A DNA stretch of 64,000 bases from Streptomyces griseoloalbus (GCA_014650015.1 BMUD01000011.1:186001-250000); one strand, 5' to 3'. Counted from the stretch's first letter, positions 55,306-64,000 are shown. Numbers and translations: made by a program. Notes: generated by a model not told the origin, from the letters alone.

Positions 55306-56237
55306 GCGCCGTGATCGACAAGCCCGCGCGCACCTCCGGCCGGTGGGCGGCGCCGCCCCGGCCGGCGTGGGAGGAGCCGCCCGGGCGGGCCGGACTCGCC
55401 GGCAAGGGGCTGGTGCTGTTCCTCGCCTGCATGGGCATCCTCTTCCCGCTGTGGATCGTCGTCGTCACCAGCCTGTCCTCACGCAAGACCATCGACGAGG
55501 CCGGCGGGCTGGTGATGATCCCGAAGGGCATCACCTTCGTCGCCTACCAGGAGCTGCTCAGCGGCGGTCAGGTCACCCGCGCCGCGGTCATCAGCATCGT
55601 CGTCACCGCCGTCGGCACGCTGTTCTCCATGGCGGTGTCGGTGCTGTGCGCCTACGGCCTGTCCCGCAGCGGCTCCCTCGGCCACCGCTGGATCCTGATG
55701 GTGCTCCTGGCCACCATGTTCTTCAGCGCCGGTCTCATCCCCACCTACCTGCTGGTGCAGTCGCTGGGCCTGACGGACAGCTACCTCGCGCTGATCCTGC
55801 CCAGCGCGATCAGCGTCTTCAACATCCTGGTCCTGCGCGGATTCTTCATGAACATCTCGCAGGAACTGATCGACAGTGCCCGCATCGACGGGGCCGGTGA
55901 CGTCCGGATCCTGTGGCAGATCGTCATGCCGCTGTCCCGGGCGGTGATCGCGGTGATCACGCTGTTCTACGCCGTCGGGTACTGGAGTGCCTGGTTCAAC
56001 GCGTCCCTGTACCTCAGCGACCAGGACATGCTGCCGCTGCAGAACGTCATGATCCAGCTGGTGCAGAAGCAGGAGGCTCCGGTCGGGCTCGGTCAGGCGA
56101 TCAAGACGGGGCAGTTGTCGGGGCTGGCCGTGCAGATGGCCGTCATGGTGATGGCGTTGCTGCCGGTGGCCGTGTTGTCGCCCTTTGTCCAGAAGCACTT
56201 CAAGAAGGGGATGCTCACGGGCGCGGTCAAGGGCTGA
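55302..56237 (+). CDS. Sugar ABC transporter permease (YtcP/AraQ-like)
   Basis: Second CUT1 permease, 311 residues, six membrane segments, EAA loop ELIDSARIDGAGDVRILWQIVMP (about 188-210). The GTG start overlaps the preceding stop, so the two are made together. No ATPase gene follows; CUT1 importers of streptomycetes commonly use the shared ATPase MsiK, which probably applies here. Confidence 0.92.
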   Translation: MSAVIDKPARTSGRWAAPPRPAWEEPPGRAGLAGKGLVLFLACMGILFPLWIVVVTSLSSRKTIDEAGGLVMIPKGITFVAYQELLSGGQVTRAAVISIVVTAVGTLFSMAVSVLCAYGLSRSGSLGHRWILMVLLATMFFSAGLIPTYLLVQSLGLTDSYLALILPSAISVFNILVLRGFFMNISQELIDSARIDGAGDVRILWQIVMPLSRAVIAVITLFYAVGYWSAWFNASLYLSDQDMLPLQNVMIQLVQKQEAPVGLGQAIKTGQLSGLAVQMAVMVMALLPVAVLSPFVQKHFKKGMLTGAVKG

Positions 56238-56249
56238 CGCCCCTGCGTT

Positions 56250-56330
56250 TCGGGGGAGCCGCGTGGTCTTCCGGCTGCCCGTTCGCTGTGGCCGGTCGCG
56301 CAGTTCCCCGCGCCCCCGAGGTGTCTCCGC
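56250..56330. repeat. Dispersed Streptomyces intergenic repeat
   Basis: Contains GGCCGGTCGCGCAGTTCCCC followed by GCGCCCC, a sequence found in very many streptomycete intergenic regions. It lies between the second permease and the GH74 gene, inside the presumed operon. Confidence 0.6.
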
Positions 56331-56357
56331 TCACCCCTTGATATGAGGTCTCCTGCC

Positions 56358-58559
56358 ATGTTCGCGTCCTCCCCGAGCCGGCGTGCCGTTCTTGCCGGAG
56401 CGGCTGCCGCTGCCGCTGTCGCCGGTGTTCCCGCCCTCGCCGGTCGGGCGGAGGCCGTCGGGTCCTCCGCCTACCGCTGGCGCAACGTCGTCATCGGCGG
56501 TACCGGGTTCATCACCGGCGTGCTCTTCCACCCCTCGGTGCGCGGGCTCGCCTACGCCCGTACCGACATCGGCGGCGCCTACCGCTGGGACGACCGGACC
56601 GAGCGCTGGATCCCGCTGTTGGACCACATCGGGTGGGACGACTGGAATCTGCTCGGCGTCGAGGCGATGGCGGTCGACCCCGCCCACCCGGACCGGCTCT
56701 ACCTCGCCTGCGGCACCTACGCCCAGTCGTGGGCGGGCGACGGCGCCGTCCTGCGCTCGGACGACCGGGGCGCCACCTGGCGGCGCACCGACCTCACCGT
56801 GAAACTCGGCGCCAACGAGGACGGCCGGGGTGCCGGTGAGCGGCTGCTCGTGGACCCGCGCGACAGTGACACCCTGTGGCTGGGCACCCGGCACGACGGA
56901 CTGCTCACGTCGACCGACCGGGGCGCCACCTGGGCACCGGCGGCCGGCTTCCCGGCCACCCCGTCCGCCACCGGTCAGGGCGTCACCCTCCTGGTGGCCG
57001 CCGGGCGCACCGTCTACGCCGGCTGGGGCGACGGCGGCGACGCGAACCTGTTCCGTACGTCCGACGGCGGCACGTGGGAGGCGGTCCCCGGGCAGCCGTC
57101 CGGCGCCGCCGCGCGCGTGCCGATCCGCTCCGCGTACGACCGGCACACCCGTGAGCTGTACGTGACGTACGCCGACGCGCCCGGTCCCAACGGCCAGTCG
57201 GACGGCAGCGTGCACAAGCTGCGCACCGGCAGCGGCGCCTGGACCGAGGTCACCCCGGTGAAGCCCGGGGGGACGACGGGTGGGGAAGGGTCCGCCGACA
57301 CCTTCGGCTACGGCGGGGTCGCCGTCGACGCCCGCCGCCCCGGCACCGTCGTCGTCTCCACCAACAACCGCTGGGCGGCGGTCGACACCCTGTACCGGTC
57401 CACCGACGGCGGGCGCAGCTGGCGTTCCCTGAAGGACACCGCCGTCCTCGACGTCTCCGAGACCCCGTACCTGGAGTGGGGCGAGGGCCGGCCCAAGTTC
57501 GGCTGGTGGATCCAGGCGCTCGCCCTCGACCCGTACGACGCGCGGCACCTCGTGTACGGCACCGGCGCCACCCTCTACGGCACCCGGGACCTGCGCCACT
57601 GGGCGCCGCAGATCCGCGGTCTGGAGGAGGCGTCCGTGACCCAGCTGATCTCGCCCCCGGCCGGGAGGGCGCACCTGATCAGCGGATCGCGGGACATCGG
57701 CGTGATGTACCACGAGCGGCTCACGGCGTCCCCGGCGCACGGCATGGCGACGAACCCCGTGTCCGGGTCGGCGACGGGACTCGCGCAGGCGGCGGGCAGA
57801 GTGGCGTACGTCGTCCGGGCGGGCTGGGGCGAGAAGGGCAACGGCGCGTACTCCCACGACGGCGGGCGGACCTGGGCGCCCTTCGCGGCCCAGCCCGCCA
57901 TCGCCAGGGACGCGCCGGGGCCGATCGCCACCAACGCCGACGGCAGCGTGCTGCTGTGGTCCTTCGTGCACTGGGACGGCACCAGGTACCCGGCCCACCG
58001 CTCGGCGGACAACGGCACCACCTGGTCCGAGATCCCCTCCTTCCCGAAGGGGGCCACGCCGGTCGCCGACCCGGCCGACCCGACGCTCCTCTACGCCTAC
58101 GACACCGACACGGGAACGCTGCTCGCGAGCACGGACAGTGGCCGTTCCTTCACCGCACGTGCGACCGGACTGCCCTCGGGAGACAGCCAGTTCGAACTGG
58201 TCGCGGCGCCCGGCCGCACCGGCGACCTCTGGCTGAGCACCAAGTGGAACGGCCTTTACCGGTCCACCGACGGCGGCGGGACCTTCACCAAGGCGCAGAG
58301 CTGCTGGGCCTCCTACACCCTCGGCTTCGGCAAACCGGCCGACGGCGCCGCCTACCCGGCGATCTACCTGGTCGGCTCGACGGAGGCGATCACCGCCGTG
58401 TACCGCTCCGACGACGAGGCGAGGACCTGGGTGCGGATCAACGACGACGACCACCAGTGGGGCTGGACCGGTGAGACCATCACCGGTGACCCGCGGGTGT
58501 ACGGCCGGGTCTACCTCGCCACCAACGGCCGCGGCATCCAGTACGGGGAGCCCGTCTGA
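56358..58559 (+). CDS. GH74 xyloglucanase, secreted
   Basis: Secreted beta-propeller endoglucanase specific for xyloglucan (733 residues). Tat-type signal SPSRRAVLAGAAA, cleavage probably near residue 33. Catalytic pair: Asp70 in ARTDIGGAYRW and an Asp at about 391 in IQALALDPYD, matching the Asp70/Asp395 pair described for related enzymes. Multiple RSxDGGxTW propeller (BNR-like) repeats. ATG 56358 with GAGG is preferred over ATG 56343. No binding module. Stop overlaps the next start (TGATG). Confidence 0.92.
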   Translation: MFASSPSRRAVLAGAAAAAAVAGVPALAGRAEAVGSSAYRWRNVVIGGTGFITGVLFHPSVRGLAYARTDIGGAYRWDDRTERWIPLLDHIGWDDWNLLGVEAMAVDPAHPDRLYLACGTYAQSWAGDGAVLRSDDRGATWRRTDLTVKLGANEDGRGAGERLLVDPRDSDTLWLGTRHDGLLTSTDRGATWAPAAGFPATPSATGQGVTLLVAAGRTVYAGWGDGGDANLFRTSDGGTWEAVPGQPSGAAARVPIRSAYDRHTRELYVTYADAPGPNGQSDGSVHKLRTGSGAWTEVTPVKPGGTTGGEGSADTFGYGGVAVDARRPGTVVVSTNNRWAAVDTLYRSTDGGRSWRSLKDTAVLDVSETPYLEWGEGRPKFGWWIQALALDPYDARHLVYGTGATLYGTRDLRHWAPQIRGLEEASVTQLISPPAGRAHLISGSRDIGVMYHERLTASPAHGMATNPVSGSATGLAQAAGRVAYVVRAGWGEKGNGAYSHDGGRTWAPFAAQPAIARDAPGPIATNADGSVLLWSFVHWDGTRYPAHRSADNGTTWSEIPSFPKGATPVADPADPTLLYAYDTDTGTLLASTDSGRSFTARATGLPSGDSQFELVAAPGRTGDLWLSTKWNGLYRSTDGGGTFTKAQSCWASYTLGFGKPADGAAYPAIYLVGSTEAITAVYRSDDEARTWVRINDDDHQWGWTGETITGDPRVYGRVYLATNGRGIQYGEPV

Positions 58560-60529
58560 TGCCGAACCTGAACGACGTCACCCGTGGCCGCATCCTCTAC
58601 GGCGGCGACTACAACCCCGAGCAGTGGCCCGAGGAGATCCGGCACGAGGACGTCCGCCTGATGAAGGAGGCCGGGGTCAACTCCGTCACCCTCGGCGTCT
58701 TCTCCTGGTCGAAGCTCGAACCGCACCCGGGAGAACGGGACTTCGGCTGGCTGGACCGGCTGATGGACCTGATGCACGAGAACGGCGTCGGCGTCGTCCT
58801 CGCCACCCCGACCGCCTCCCCGCCGCCCTGGATGGGCCACCTCCACCCGGACACCCTGCCCCGCGACGAGGACGGCCGGACCGAGTGGTGGGGCGGCCGG
58901 CAGCACTTCTCGCACTCCAGCGCCACCTACCGCCGGTACGCCGCCGCCATCACCGAGGACCTGGCCGCCCGCTACGGCGACCACCCGGCCCTCACGATGT
59001 GGCACATCAACAACGAGTACTGCACCTACGACTGGGGCGACGAGGCCGCCGCCCGCTTCCGCGCCTGGCTGCGCCACCGCTACGGCGCCCTCGACGCCCT
59101 GAACACCGCCTGGGGCACCGCCTTCTGGAGCCAGGGCTACGGCGACTGGGCCGAGGTGCTGCCGCCCCGACACGCGCACTACCTGAAGAACCCCACCCAG
59201 GTGCTGGACTTCAAGCGCTTCACCTCCGACATGCTCCTGGAGTGTTACACCGCCGAACGCGACATCGTCCGCCGGCACACCCCGCACCTCCCGGTCACCA
59301 CCAACTTCATGCCGCTGTGGGCCGGCCAGGACGCCTGGCGCTGGGCCGAGGAGGAGGACGTCGTCTCCGTCGACCTCTACCCCGACCCGCGCGACCCCCT
59401 GGGCGCGCAGCACGGCGCCCTGGTCCAGGACATGACCCGCTCCCAGGCCCGCGGCCCGTGGATGCTCATGGAGCAGGCGGCCGGTCCCGTCAACTGGCGC
59501 GGCGTGAACCACCCCAAGCCGCGCGGCCTCAACCGCCTGTGGTCCCTCCAGGCCGTGGCGCGCGGCGCGGACGCCGTCTGCTACTTCCAGTGGCGCCAGT
59601 CCCGGCAGGGCGCGGAGAAGTTCCACTCCGGGATGGTCGGTCACGCGGGCGAGCAGGGACGTACGTACCAGGAGGTCAAGCGGCTCGGCGCGGACCTGGC
59701 CCGGATCGCCCCGCACACCGCCGGTGCCCCCCTGCACGCCGATGTCGCCGTGCTGCACGACTGGCACTCCTGGTGGGCGGGCGACCAGGACGCCCGTCCG
59801 TCGCGCGAGGTCGACTACCCGCAGGTCCTGAGCGCCTGGCACCGCGCGCTGTGGCAGGCCCACCTCACCACCGACTTCGCCCACCCCGAACACGACCTGT
59901 CCGGCTACCGGCTGGTCGTCGTCCCGCAGCTCTACCTCCTCACGGACACCGCCGTCGACAACCTCCTGGCGTACGTGCGCGGTGGCGGCACCCTCGTCTG
60001 CGGGTTCCTGACCGCGGTCGCCGACCAGGACGACCGGGTGCGGCCCGGCGGCATGGACGCCCGGCTGCGCGAGCTCTTCGGCATCCGCACCCTGCACGAG
60101 TGGTGGCCGCTGGAGGCGGGGGAGAGCGCCGAGTACGAGGGCGGCCCGCGCGGCACCCTGTGGTCCGAGGAACTGGAGCCCGACGGCACCGCCGACGAGA
60201 CCTTCCCGTACAAGGGCGGGGAACTGGACGGACTGCCCGCTGTGCTGCGCAAGGGCCGCGCCTGGTACGTCTCGACGCTCCCCGAACCGGAGGCGCTGCG
60301 CGCGCTGCTGGCCGACGTCGCCGCCGGTGCGGGCGTCCGGCCGGTGCTCGACGGACTCCCGGACGGCGTCGAGGCGGTGCGCCGGGGCGAGCTGCTGTTC
60401 CTGCTCAACCACGGCCGCGAGCCGGTCACCGTCGGCCTTCCGGGCACCCGCCGCGACCTGCTGACGGACACGACCGTGACCGGCCGGGTCACCCTCGACC
60501 GCTACGGCGTGGCGGTGCTGACGTCATGA
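58559..60529 (+). CDS. GH42 beta-galactosidase
   Basis: Intracellular retaining beta-galactosidase of 656 residues (no signal peptide). Acid/base Glu153 in WHINNEY and nucleophile Glu305 in MLMEQ. Family features RILYGGDYNPEQWP at the N-terminus, the trimerisation domain (about 390-600) and a C-terminal beta domain. In xyloglucan oligosaccharides it would remove side-chain galactose. Coupled to GH74 (TGATG) and to the GH95-like gene (ATGA). Confidence 0.92.
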   Translation: MPNLNDVTRGRILYGGDYNPEQWPEEIRHEDVRLMKEAGVNSVTLGVFSWSKLEPHPGERDFGWLDRLMDLMHENGVGVVLATPTASPPPWMGHLHPDTLPRDEDGRTEWWGGRQHFSHSSATYRRYAAAITEDLAARYGDHPALTMWHINNEYCTYDWGDEAAARFRAWLRHRYGALDALNTAWGTAFWSQGYGDWAEVLPPRHAHYLKNPTQVLDFKRFTSDMLLECYTAERDIVRRHTPHLPVTTNFMPLWAGQDAWRWAEEEDVVSVDLYPDPRDPLGAQHGALVQDMTRSQARGPWMLMEQAAGPVNWRGVNHPKPRGLNRLWSLQAVARGADAVCYFQWRQSRQGAEKFHSGMVGHAGEQGRTYQEVKRLGADLARIAPHTAGAPLHADVAVLHDWHSWWAGDQDARPSREVDYPQVLSAWHRALWQAHLTTDFAHPEHDLSGYRLVVVPQLYLLTDTAVDNLLAYVRGGGTLVCGFLTAVADQDDRVRPGGMDARLRELFGIRTLHEWWPLEAGESAEYEGGPRGTLWSEELEPDGTADETFPYKGGELDGLPAVLRKGRAWYVSTLPEPEALRALLADVAAGAGVRPVLDGLPDGVEAVRRGELLFLLNHGREPVTVGLPGTRRDLLTDTTVTGRVTLDRYGVAVLTS

Positions 60530-62865
60530 CCTCCATGCCCGTCCACGGAACCTGGGAGCCACGGCCGGCCGCCCGCTGGGAGGACGCCTTCCTCAGCGGC
60601 AACGGCCACCATGGCGCCCTCGTGTTCGGCGATCCGAACGACGACCGGACCGTCGTCACCCATCACACCCTCGTCCGCCCGGGCGACGGCGACGAGCGGG
60701 ACCGGATGCCGCCCCGGCTGGCCGACGGACTGTCCGACCTCCAGGACCGGCTGCTGTCCGGCGACCTGACCGCGGCCGAGGGCTTCACCGACGGTCGCCC
60801 GCTCCAGTGGGTGCGGTCCTTCCACCCGGCCTTCCAGGTGCGCCTGCGCCGCCCGCACACCGACCGGGACCGGCACGGATATCGCCGCACCCTCGACTTC
60901 GCCACCGGTGTGGCGGAGGCGGTCTGCGCCGACCGGACCAGCCGGGTCTTCGTCTCCCGCGCCGACGACGTGATCGTCCAGTACGTCACCGGCCCGGGCC
61001 TCACCCTCGACATCACCCTGGACCACCGCCTCCCCGGCGCCCCGGCGGGCCTGGGTGTCGGCCACGGGGCCGTGCTCACCCCGGACGGCGCGCTGCTGAG
61101 CCTGCGCGCCCGTTACCCGGGAAGCGACCTCGCCTACACCGGTGTCACCCTGGCCGTCGTCACCGGCGGCCGGACGGTGCTCGCCCCTCCCTGCGTGCAG
61201 GTCGAGGGCGCACGGTCGGTGCTGCTGCTCACCCGGGTGCGACGGCACACCGGCGAGGCGGACGTGGTCGCGGAGGGCCGCGCCCTGCGCGATCTGCTCG
61301 ACGGGGGGCGGCCCTGGGGCGACGACGTTCCGTCCGAGGGGCGACCCTGGTACGACGTTCCGTCCGACGGGCGACCCTGGTACGACGACGTCCTGGCCGG
61401 GGGACCGCGCCCGTACGACGATGCCCCCCACCAGGGGCGGCGCCCCTACGACGACCTCCTCGCCCGCCATCTGCCCCCGCACCGCACCGCCTACGAACGC
61501 GTCACCCTGGACCTGGCCGCCGACCCGGCCGAACGCGCGCTCCCCGGCTCGGAGTTGCTCACCCGCCCGCGCAGCGCCGCCCTGCTCGAACGGCTCTTCG
61601 CGGCCGGCCGCTACCACCTGCTGTCGTCCAGCGGTCTGTTCCCGCCCCGGCTCACCGGGTTGTGGACCGGCGACTGGGACACCGCCTGGTCCGGCGCCTT
61701 CACCAACGACGCCAACCTCAACCTCCAGACCGCCTGTGCCGCGGCCGCGGCCCTCCCCGAGGTCACCGGGGCTCTGGCCGCCCTGATCCGGCGCCAGCTG
61801 CCCGACTGGCGGGACAACGCCCGCGCGGTGTTCGGCACGCGGGGCGTGGTCGCGCCCGCACACACCGACGGCGAGTCCGGGCACACGTACCACTTCAGCC
61901 GCGAATACCCCCTCCACCTGTGGACCGCCGGCGCCGACTGGCTGCTGAAACCCCTCGTCGACCACGACGAGATCCACGGCGAACGCGACCCGCGCACCGC
62001 CGCCGCGCTCGCCGAAGTCGCCCTTTTCTACGAGGACTTCCTCACCCGCACCGACACCGAGGGCCGACTGGTCGTCGTCCCCTCCTACTCGCCCGAGAAC
62101 CGGCCCGCCAACGCGAGCTGGGGCGCGGTCGACGCGGCCATGGACCTCTCCGCGGCCCGGCACGCCCTGCTGACCGCCGCCGCGTACCACCCCGAGCACG
62201 CCGACCGCTGGCGGGCGCTCGCCGACCGGCTGCCGCCGCACCGGATCAACGCCGACGGCGCGCTCGCCGAATGGGCCCGGCCGGACCTGGCGGACTCCTA
62301 CGACCACCGCCACCTCAGCCACCTCTACGGCGTGTGGCCGCTGGACGAGATCACCCCCTACGACACCCCGGACCTGGCCGCCGCCGCACACCGCGCCCTG
62401 GAACTGCGCGGCACCGAGAACGACTCCGCGCACGGCCATCTCCACCACGCGCTGATCGCGGCCCGGCTCCGGGACGGCGAGCGGGTCGCCGACGCGCTCG
62501 GCCGGGTCCTCGACGGCGACTTCTTCCACGCCTCCCTGATGAGCGCGCACTACCCGCGCCGCGACGTCTACAACGCCGACGCCGCCCACACCCTGCCCGC
62601 CGTGCTGATCGAGGCGCTGGTGCAGTCCACCCCCGACCGGCTGGTCCTGTTCCCCGCGCCCCTCCCGGCGTATCCGAGCGGGCGACTGCGCGGGGTGCGC
62701 ACCCGCTTCGGCGCCGTACTCGACCTCACCTGGTCCCCGGACGGCGCCACCGCCGTGCTGCGGCCGACCCGAACCCACCGCATCGACCTGAGGACTTCCG
62801 CCGGCGCCGAGCCGCTCGACCTGGTCGCCGGAGAAGACCGCGTCCTCTCGCTGAAGGCGCGGTGA
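60526..62865 (+). CDS. GH95-like glycosidase (alpha-L-fucosidase family)
   Basis: A 779-residue protein without a signal peptide. N-terminal beta domain (WEDAFLSGNGHHGALVFGDP), then the (alpha/alpha)6 barrel with FTNDANLNLQT (catalytic Asn pair of GH95) and a candidate acid Asp633 in GTENDSAHGHLHHALIAARL. At the last site most GH95 enzymes have GDGWSxxW; the Trp residues are missing here, so this is a diverged branch and alpha-1,2-fucosidase activity is uncertain. Residues 257-311 are a tandem repeat insertion (GRPWYDD-type units). Coupled to GH42. Confidence 0.82.
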   Translation: MTSMPVHGTWEPRPAARWEDAFLSGNGHHGALVFGDPNDDRTVVTHHTLVRPGDGDERDRMPPRLADGLSDLQDRLLSGDLTAAEGFTDGRPLQWVRSFHPAFQVRLRRPHTDRDRHGYRRTLDFATGVAEAVCADRTSRVFVSRADDVIVQYVTGPGLTLDITLDHRLPGAPAGLGVGHGAVLTPDGALLSLRARYPGSDLAYTGVTLAVVTGGRTVLAPPCVQVEGARSVLLLTRVRRHTGEADVVAEGRALRDLLDGGRPWGDDVPSEGRPWYDVPSDGRPWYDDVLAGGPRPYDDAPHQGRRPYDDLLARHLPPHRTAYERVTLDLAADPAERALPGSELLTRPRSAALLERLFAAGRYHLLSSSGLFPPRLTGLWTGDWDTAWSGAFTNDANLNLQTACAAAAALPEVTGALAALIRRQLPDWRDNARAVFGTRGVVAPAHTDGESGHTYHFSREYPLHLWTAGADWLLKPLVDHDEIHGERDPRTAAALAEVALFYEDFLTRTDTEGRLVVVPSYSPENRPANASWGAVDAAMDLSAARHALLTAAAYHPEHADRWRALADRLPPHRINADGALAEWARPDLADSYDHRHLSHLYGVWPLDEITPYDTPDLAAAAHRALELRGTENDSAHGHLHHALIAARLRDGERVADALGRVLDGDFFHASLMSAHYPRRDVYNADAAHTLPAVLIEALVQSTPDRLVLFPAPLPAYPSGRLRGVRTRFGAVLDLTWSPDGATAVLRPTRTHRIDLRTSAGAEPLDLVAGEDRVLSLKAR
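61296..61460 (+). repeat. In-frame tandem repeat inside the GH95-like gene
   Basis: Repeats encoding GRPWGDDVPSE, GRPWYDVPSD, GRPWYDDVLA, GPRPYDDAPHQ and GRRPYDDLLA; the second and third copies share GGGCGACCCTGGTACGACG. It sits between the N-terminal beta domain and the catalytic barrel. Confidence 0.8.
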
Positions 62866-62900
62866 CCCGAGACATACCCCCCACCCATGGAAGGAACGCC

Positions 62901-63614
62901 ATGGCACCACGCACCCTGAGCGGGATCACCAAGGTCCTGCTGGCGCCCGCCCTCGCGCTCGGCGCGACGGTCGGCCTCGCCTCCGCCCCCGCGCACGCCG
63001 CCGTCTGGAACTCCTGCGACCAGTGGGGCAACACCAGCCTGAACGGCTACACGCTCTACAACAACATCTGGGGATCCGGCGCCGGCGCCCAGTGCGTCTG
63101 GGCCAACTCCGGCACCAACTGGGGTGTGTGGGCCGACCACCCCAACACCGGCGGCATCAAGTCGTACCCGAACGCCAAGAAGGTGATCAACAAGCCGATC
63201 ACCTCCCTCTCCTCGCTCACCAGCAGCTACAACGTCACCGTCCCGTCCGCGGGCGCGTACAACACCTCGTACGACATCTGGGACACGGACTACGACTACG
63301 AGATCATGCTCTGGGTCAACCACAACGGAGCCGTGGGCCCGCTCGGCAGCCCGCAGGGCACGGTCAGCCTGGGCGGCCACACCTGGAACGTCCACAAGGG
63401 GAACAACGGCGCCAACGAGGTCTTCTCGTTCCTGCGCACCTCGGACTCGAACTCCGGCACCGTCGACATCCTCCCGGTCCTCAAGTGGATCAAGGACACC
63501 AAGGGCTGGATGGGCAACGAGACCATCGGTGACGTGCAGTTCGGCTACGAGATCACCTCGTCGTCCGGCGGCCTGGACTTCCGCACCAACAACCTGACCG
63601 TCAGCGGCGGCTGA
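62901..63614 (+). CDS. GH12 endo-beta-1,4-glucanase/xyloglucanase, secreted
   Basis: Secreted retaining endoglucanase of 237 residues. Sec signal peptide 1-33 (AHA cleavage). Nucleophile Glu134 in YDYEIMLWVN and acid/base Glu217 in FGYEITS; disulphide Cys39-Cys65 likely. GH12 enzymes act on cellulose, mixed-linkage glucan or xyloglucan; the neighbours favour xyloglucan. No binding module. ATG with GGAAGGAA, 35 bases after the GH95-like gene; last gene of the operon. Confidence 0.93.
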   Translation: MAPRTLSGITKVLLAPALALGATVGLASAPAHAAVWNSCDQWGNTSLNGYTLYNNIWGSGAGAQCVWANSGTNWGVWADHPNTGGIKSYPNAKKVINKPITSLSSLTSSYNVTVPSAGAYNTSYDIWDTDYDYEIMLWVNHNGAVGPLGSPQGTVSLGGHTWNVHKGNNGANEVFSFLRTSDSNSGTVDILPVLKWIKDTKGWMGNETIGDVQFGYEITSSSGGLDFRTNNLTVSGG

Positions 63615-63631
63615 TCCGCCGCACGGCCCCG

Positions 63632-63665
63632 CCAGGGGCCGGCCCCGCCCGGGACCGGCCCCTGG
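63632..63665. terminator. Bidirectional terminator between GH12 and the LacI gene
   Basis: CCAGGGGCCGG / CCGGCCCCTGG, a perfect 11-bp stem with a 12-base loop, ending one base before the stop codon of the convergent regulator gene. Confidence 0.8.
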
Positions 63666-64000
63666 CTACGGCTGGGCGGGTGCCGGGCCCGAACTCGCCC
63701 GCACCGTCAGCTCGGGCGCGAGCAGGACGACCTCGTCGCCGCCCCGCCCGTCGAGCTTGGCGACCAGCTGTTCCACGGCACGCCGGCCCATCTCCTGCGC
63801 GGGGATGGCGACCGAGGTCAGCCGCACCGAGGCCTGCACGGCGACCTGCTCCGGACAGACCGCGACCACCGAGACGTCCTCGGGCACGGCCCGTCCCCGC
63901 TGCCGCAGCAGGGCGAGCAGCGGTTCGAGCGCCGACTCGTTCTGCACGACGAAGCCGGTGGTGCCGGGGCGTTCGTCGAGGATCCGGGCGAGCGTCAGCG
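63666..64000 (-). CDS. LacI family transcriptional regulator (partial, C-terminal part)
   Basis: The open frame runs off the window end. The visible 111 residues are the end of the periplasmic-binding-protein-like sensor domain: GFVVQNESALEPLLALLRQRG, VPEDVSVVAVCPEQVA, VRLTSVAIPAQEMGRRAVEQ. The DNA-binding N-terminus lies outside. It is the only regulator of the sugar locus seen and the likely ligand of the two identical operators at 52.2-52.4 kb. Confidence 0.88.
   Translation of the reverse strand, partial: LTLARILDERPGTTGFVVQNESALEPLLALLRQRGRAVPEDVSVVAVCPEQVAVQASVRLTSVAIPAQEMGRRAVEQLVAKLDGRGGDEVVLLAPELTVRASSGPAPAQP

Noticed and set aside
58471-62865. A single open frame of over 1,400 codons across the GH42 and GH95-like genes
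   Set aside because: Its first half is the wrong frame of GH42 (Arg/Pro/Gly-rich translation); only the part from 60526 is the GH95-like gene.

Overview
The window is chromosomal DNA from a Streptomyces. It is very GC-rich with strong third-position GC bias, uses GTG and TTG starts, and carries leaderless promoters, Streptomyces-type intergenic repeats and the sporulation sigma factor gene whiG. The gene order type I signal peptidases - nudix - DUF2469 - yraN - comM - dprA - whiG - rpsB - tsf - pyrH - frr - cdsA - rlmN is the familiar Streptomyces core order. No tRNA, rRNA, CRISPR array or complete insertion sequence was seen.

Region 1 (1-15.7 kb) is core genome. It holds three tandem type I signal peptidases, a nudix hydrolase, a conserved small protein, a YraN-type nuclease, ComM and DprA (DNA processing), WhiG, a TetR regulator, an M23 peptidase, then the translation, nucleotide and lipid genes rpsB, tsf, pyrH, frr and cdsA, and rlmN. 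Large stem-loops separate rpsB/tsf and tsf/pyrH. The only TTA (bldA-dependent) codons I found in the window are in dprA and the M23 peptidase gene, on either side of whiG.

Region 2 (15.7-24.6 kb) has a TPP riboswitch ahead of a thiamine ABC transporter (thiBPQ), a sortase-type LAETG surface protein with a near-consensus promoter, a LOG-family protein, a VOC protein and a two-gene ABC exporter-like system with a degenerate ATPase.

Region 3 (24.6-49.3 kb) is largely polyamine and GABA catabolism: an Lrp/AsnC regulator with a class III aminotransferase, two aminobutyraldehyde-type aldehyde dehydrogenases, a potDABC importer followed by a PuuB-like FAD oxidase, GABA aminotransferase, a PucR regulator and a probable succinate-semialdehyde dehydrogenase. 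Together these predict putrescine uptake, conversion to 4-aminobutanal, GABA and succinate semialdehyde, and entry into the TCA cycle. Interspersed are an adenosine-deaminase-like enzyme, a glycerophosphodiesterase, a DUF4190 protein, a NADAR protein, a PAP2 phosphatase, a VirD4-like membrane ATPase, a 95-bp tandem repeat array and the wreck of a GH18 chitinase gene.

Region 4 (49.3-64 kb) looks like a complete xyloglucan-utilisation locus, rarely seen so compact in actinobacteria. A divergent GH3 enzyme faces an operon of binding protein, two permeases, GH74, GH42, GH95-like and GH12 genes. A LacI regulator, cut by the window end, is convergent with it. Two identical 14-bp palindromes (TCGAAGCGCTTCGA) sit on the two divergent promoters. 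There is no ATPase gene, so the importer probably uses a shared MsiK-type ATPase. No alpha-xylosidase is visible inside the window.
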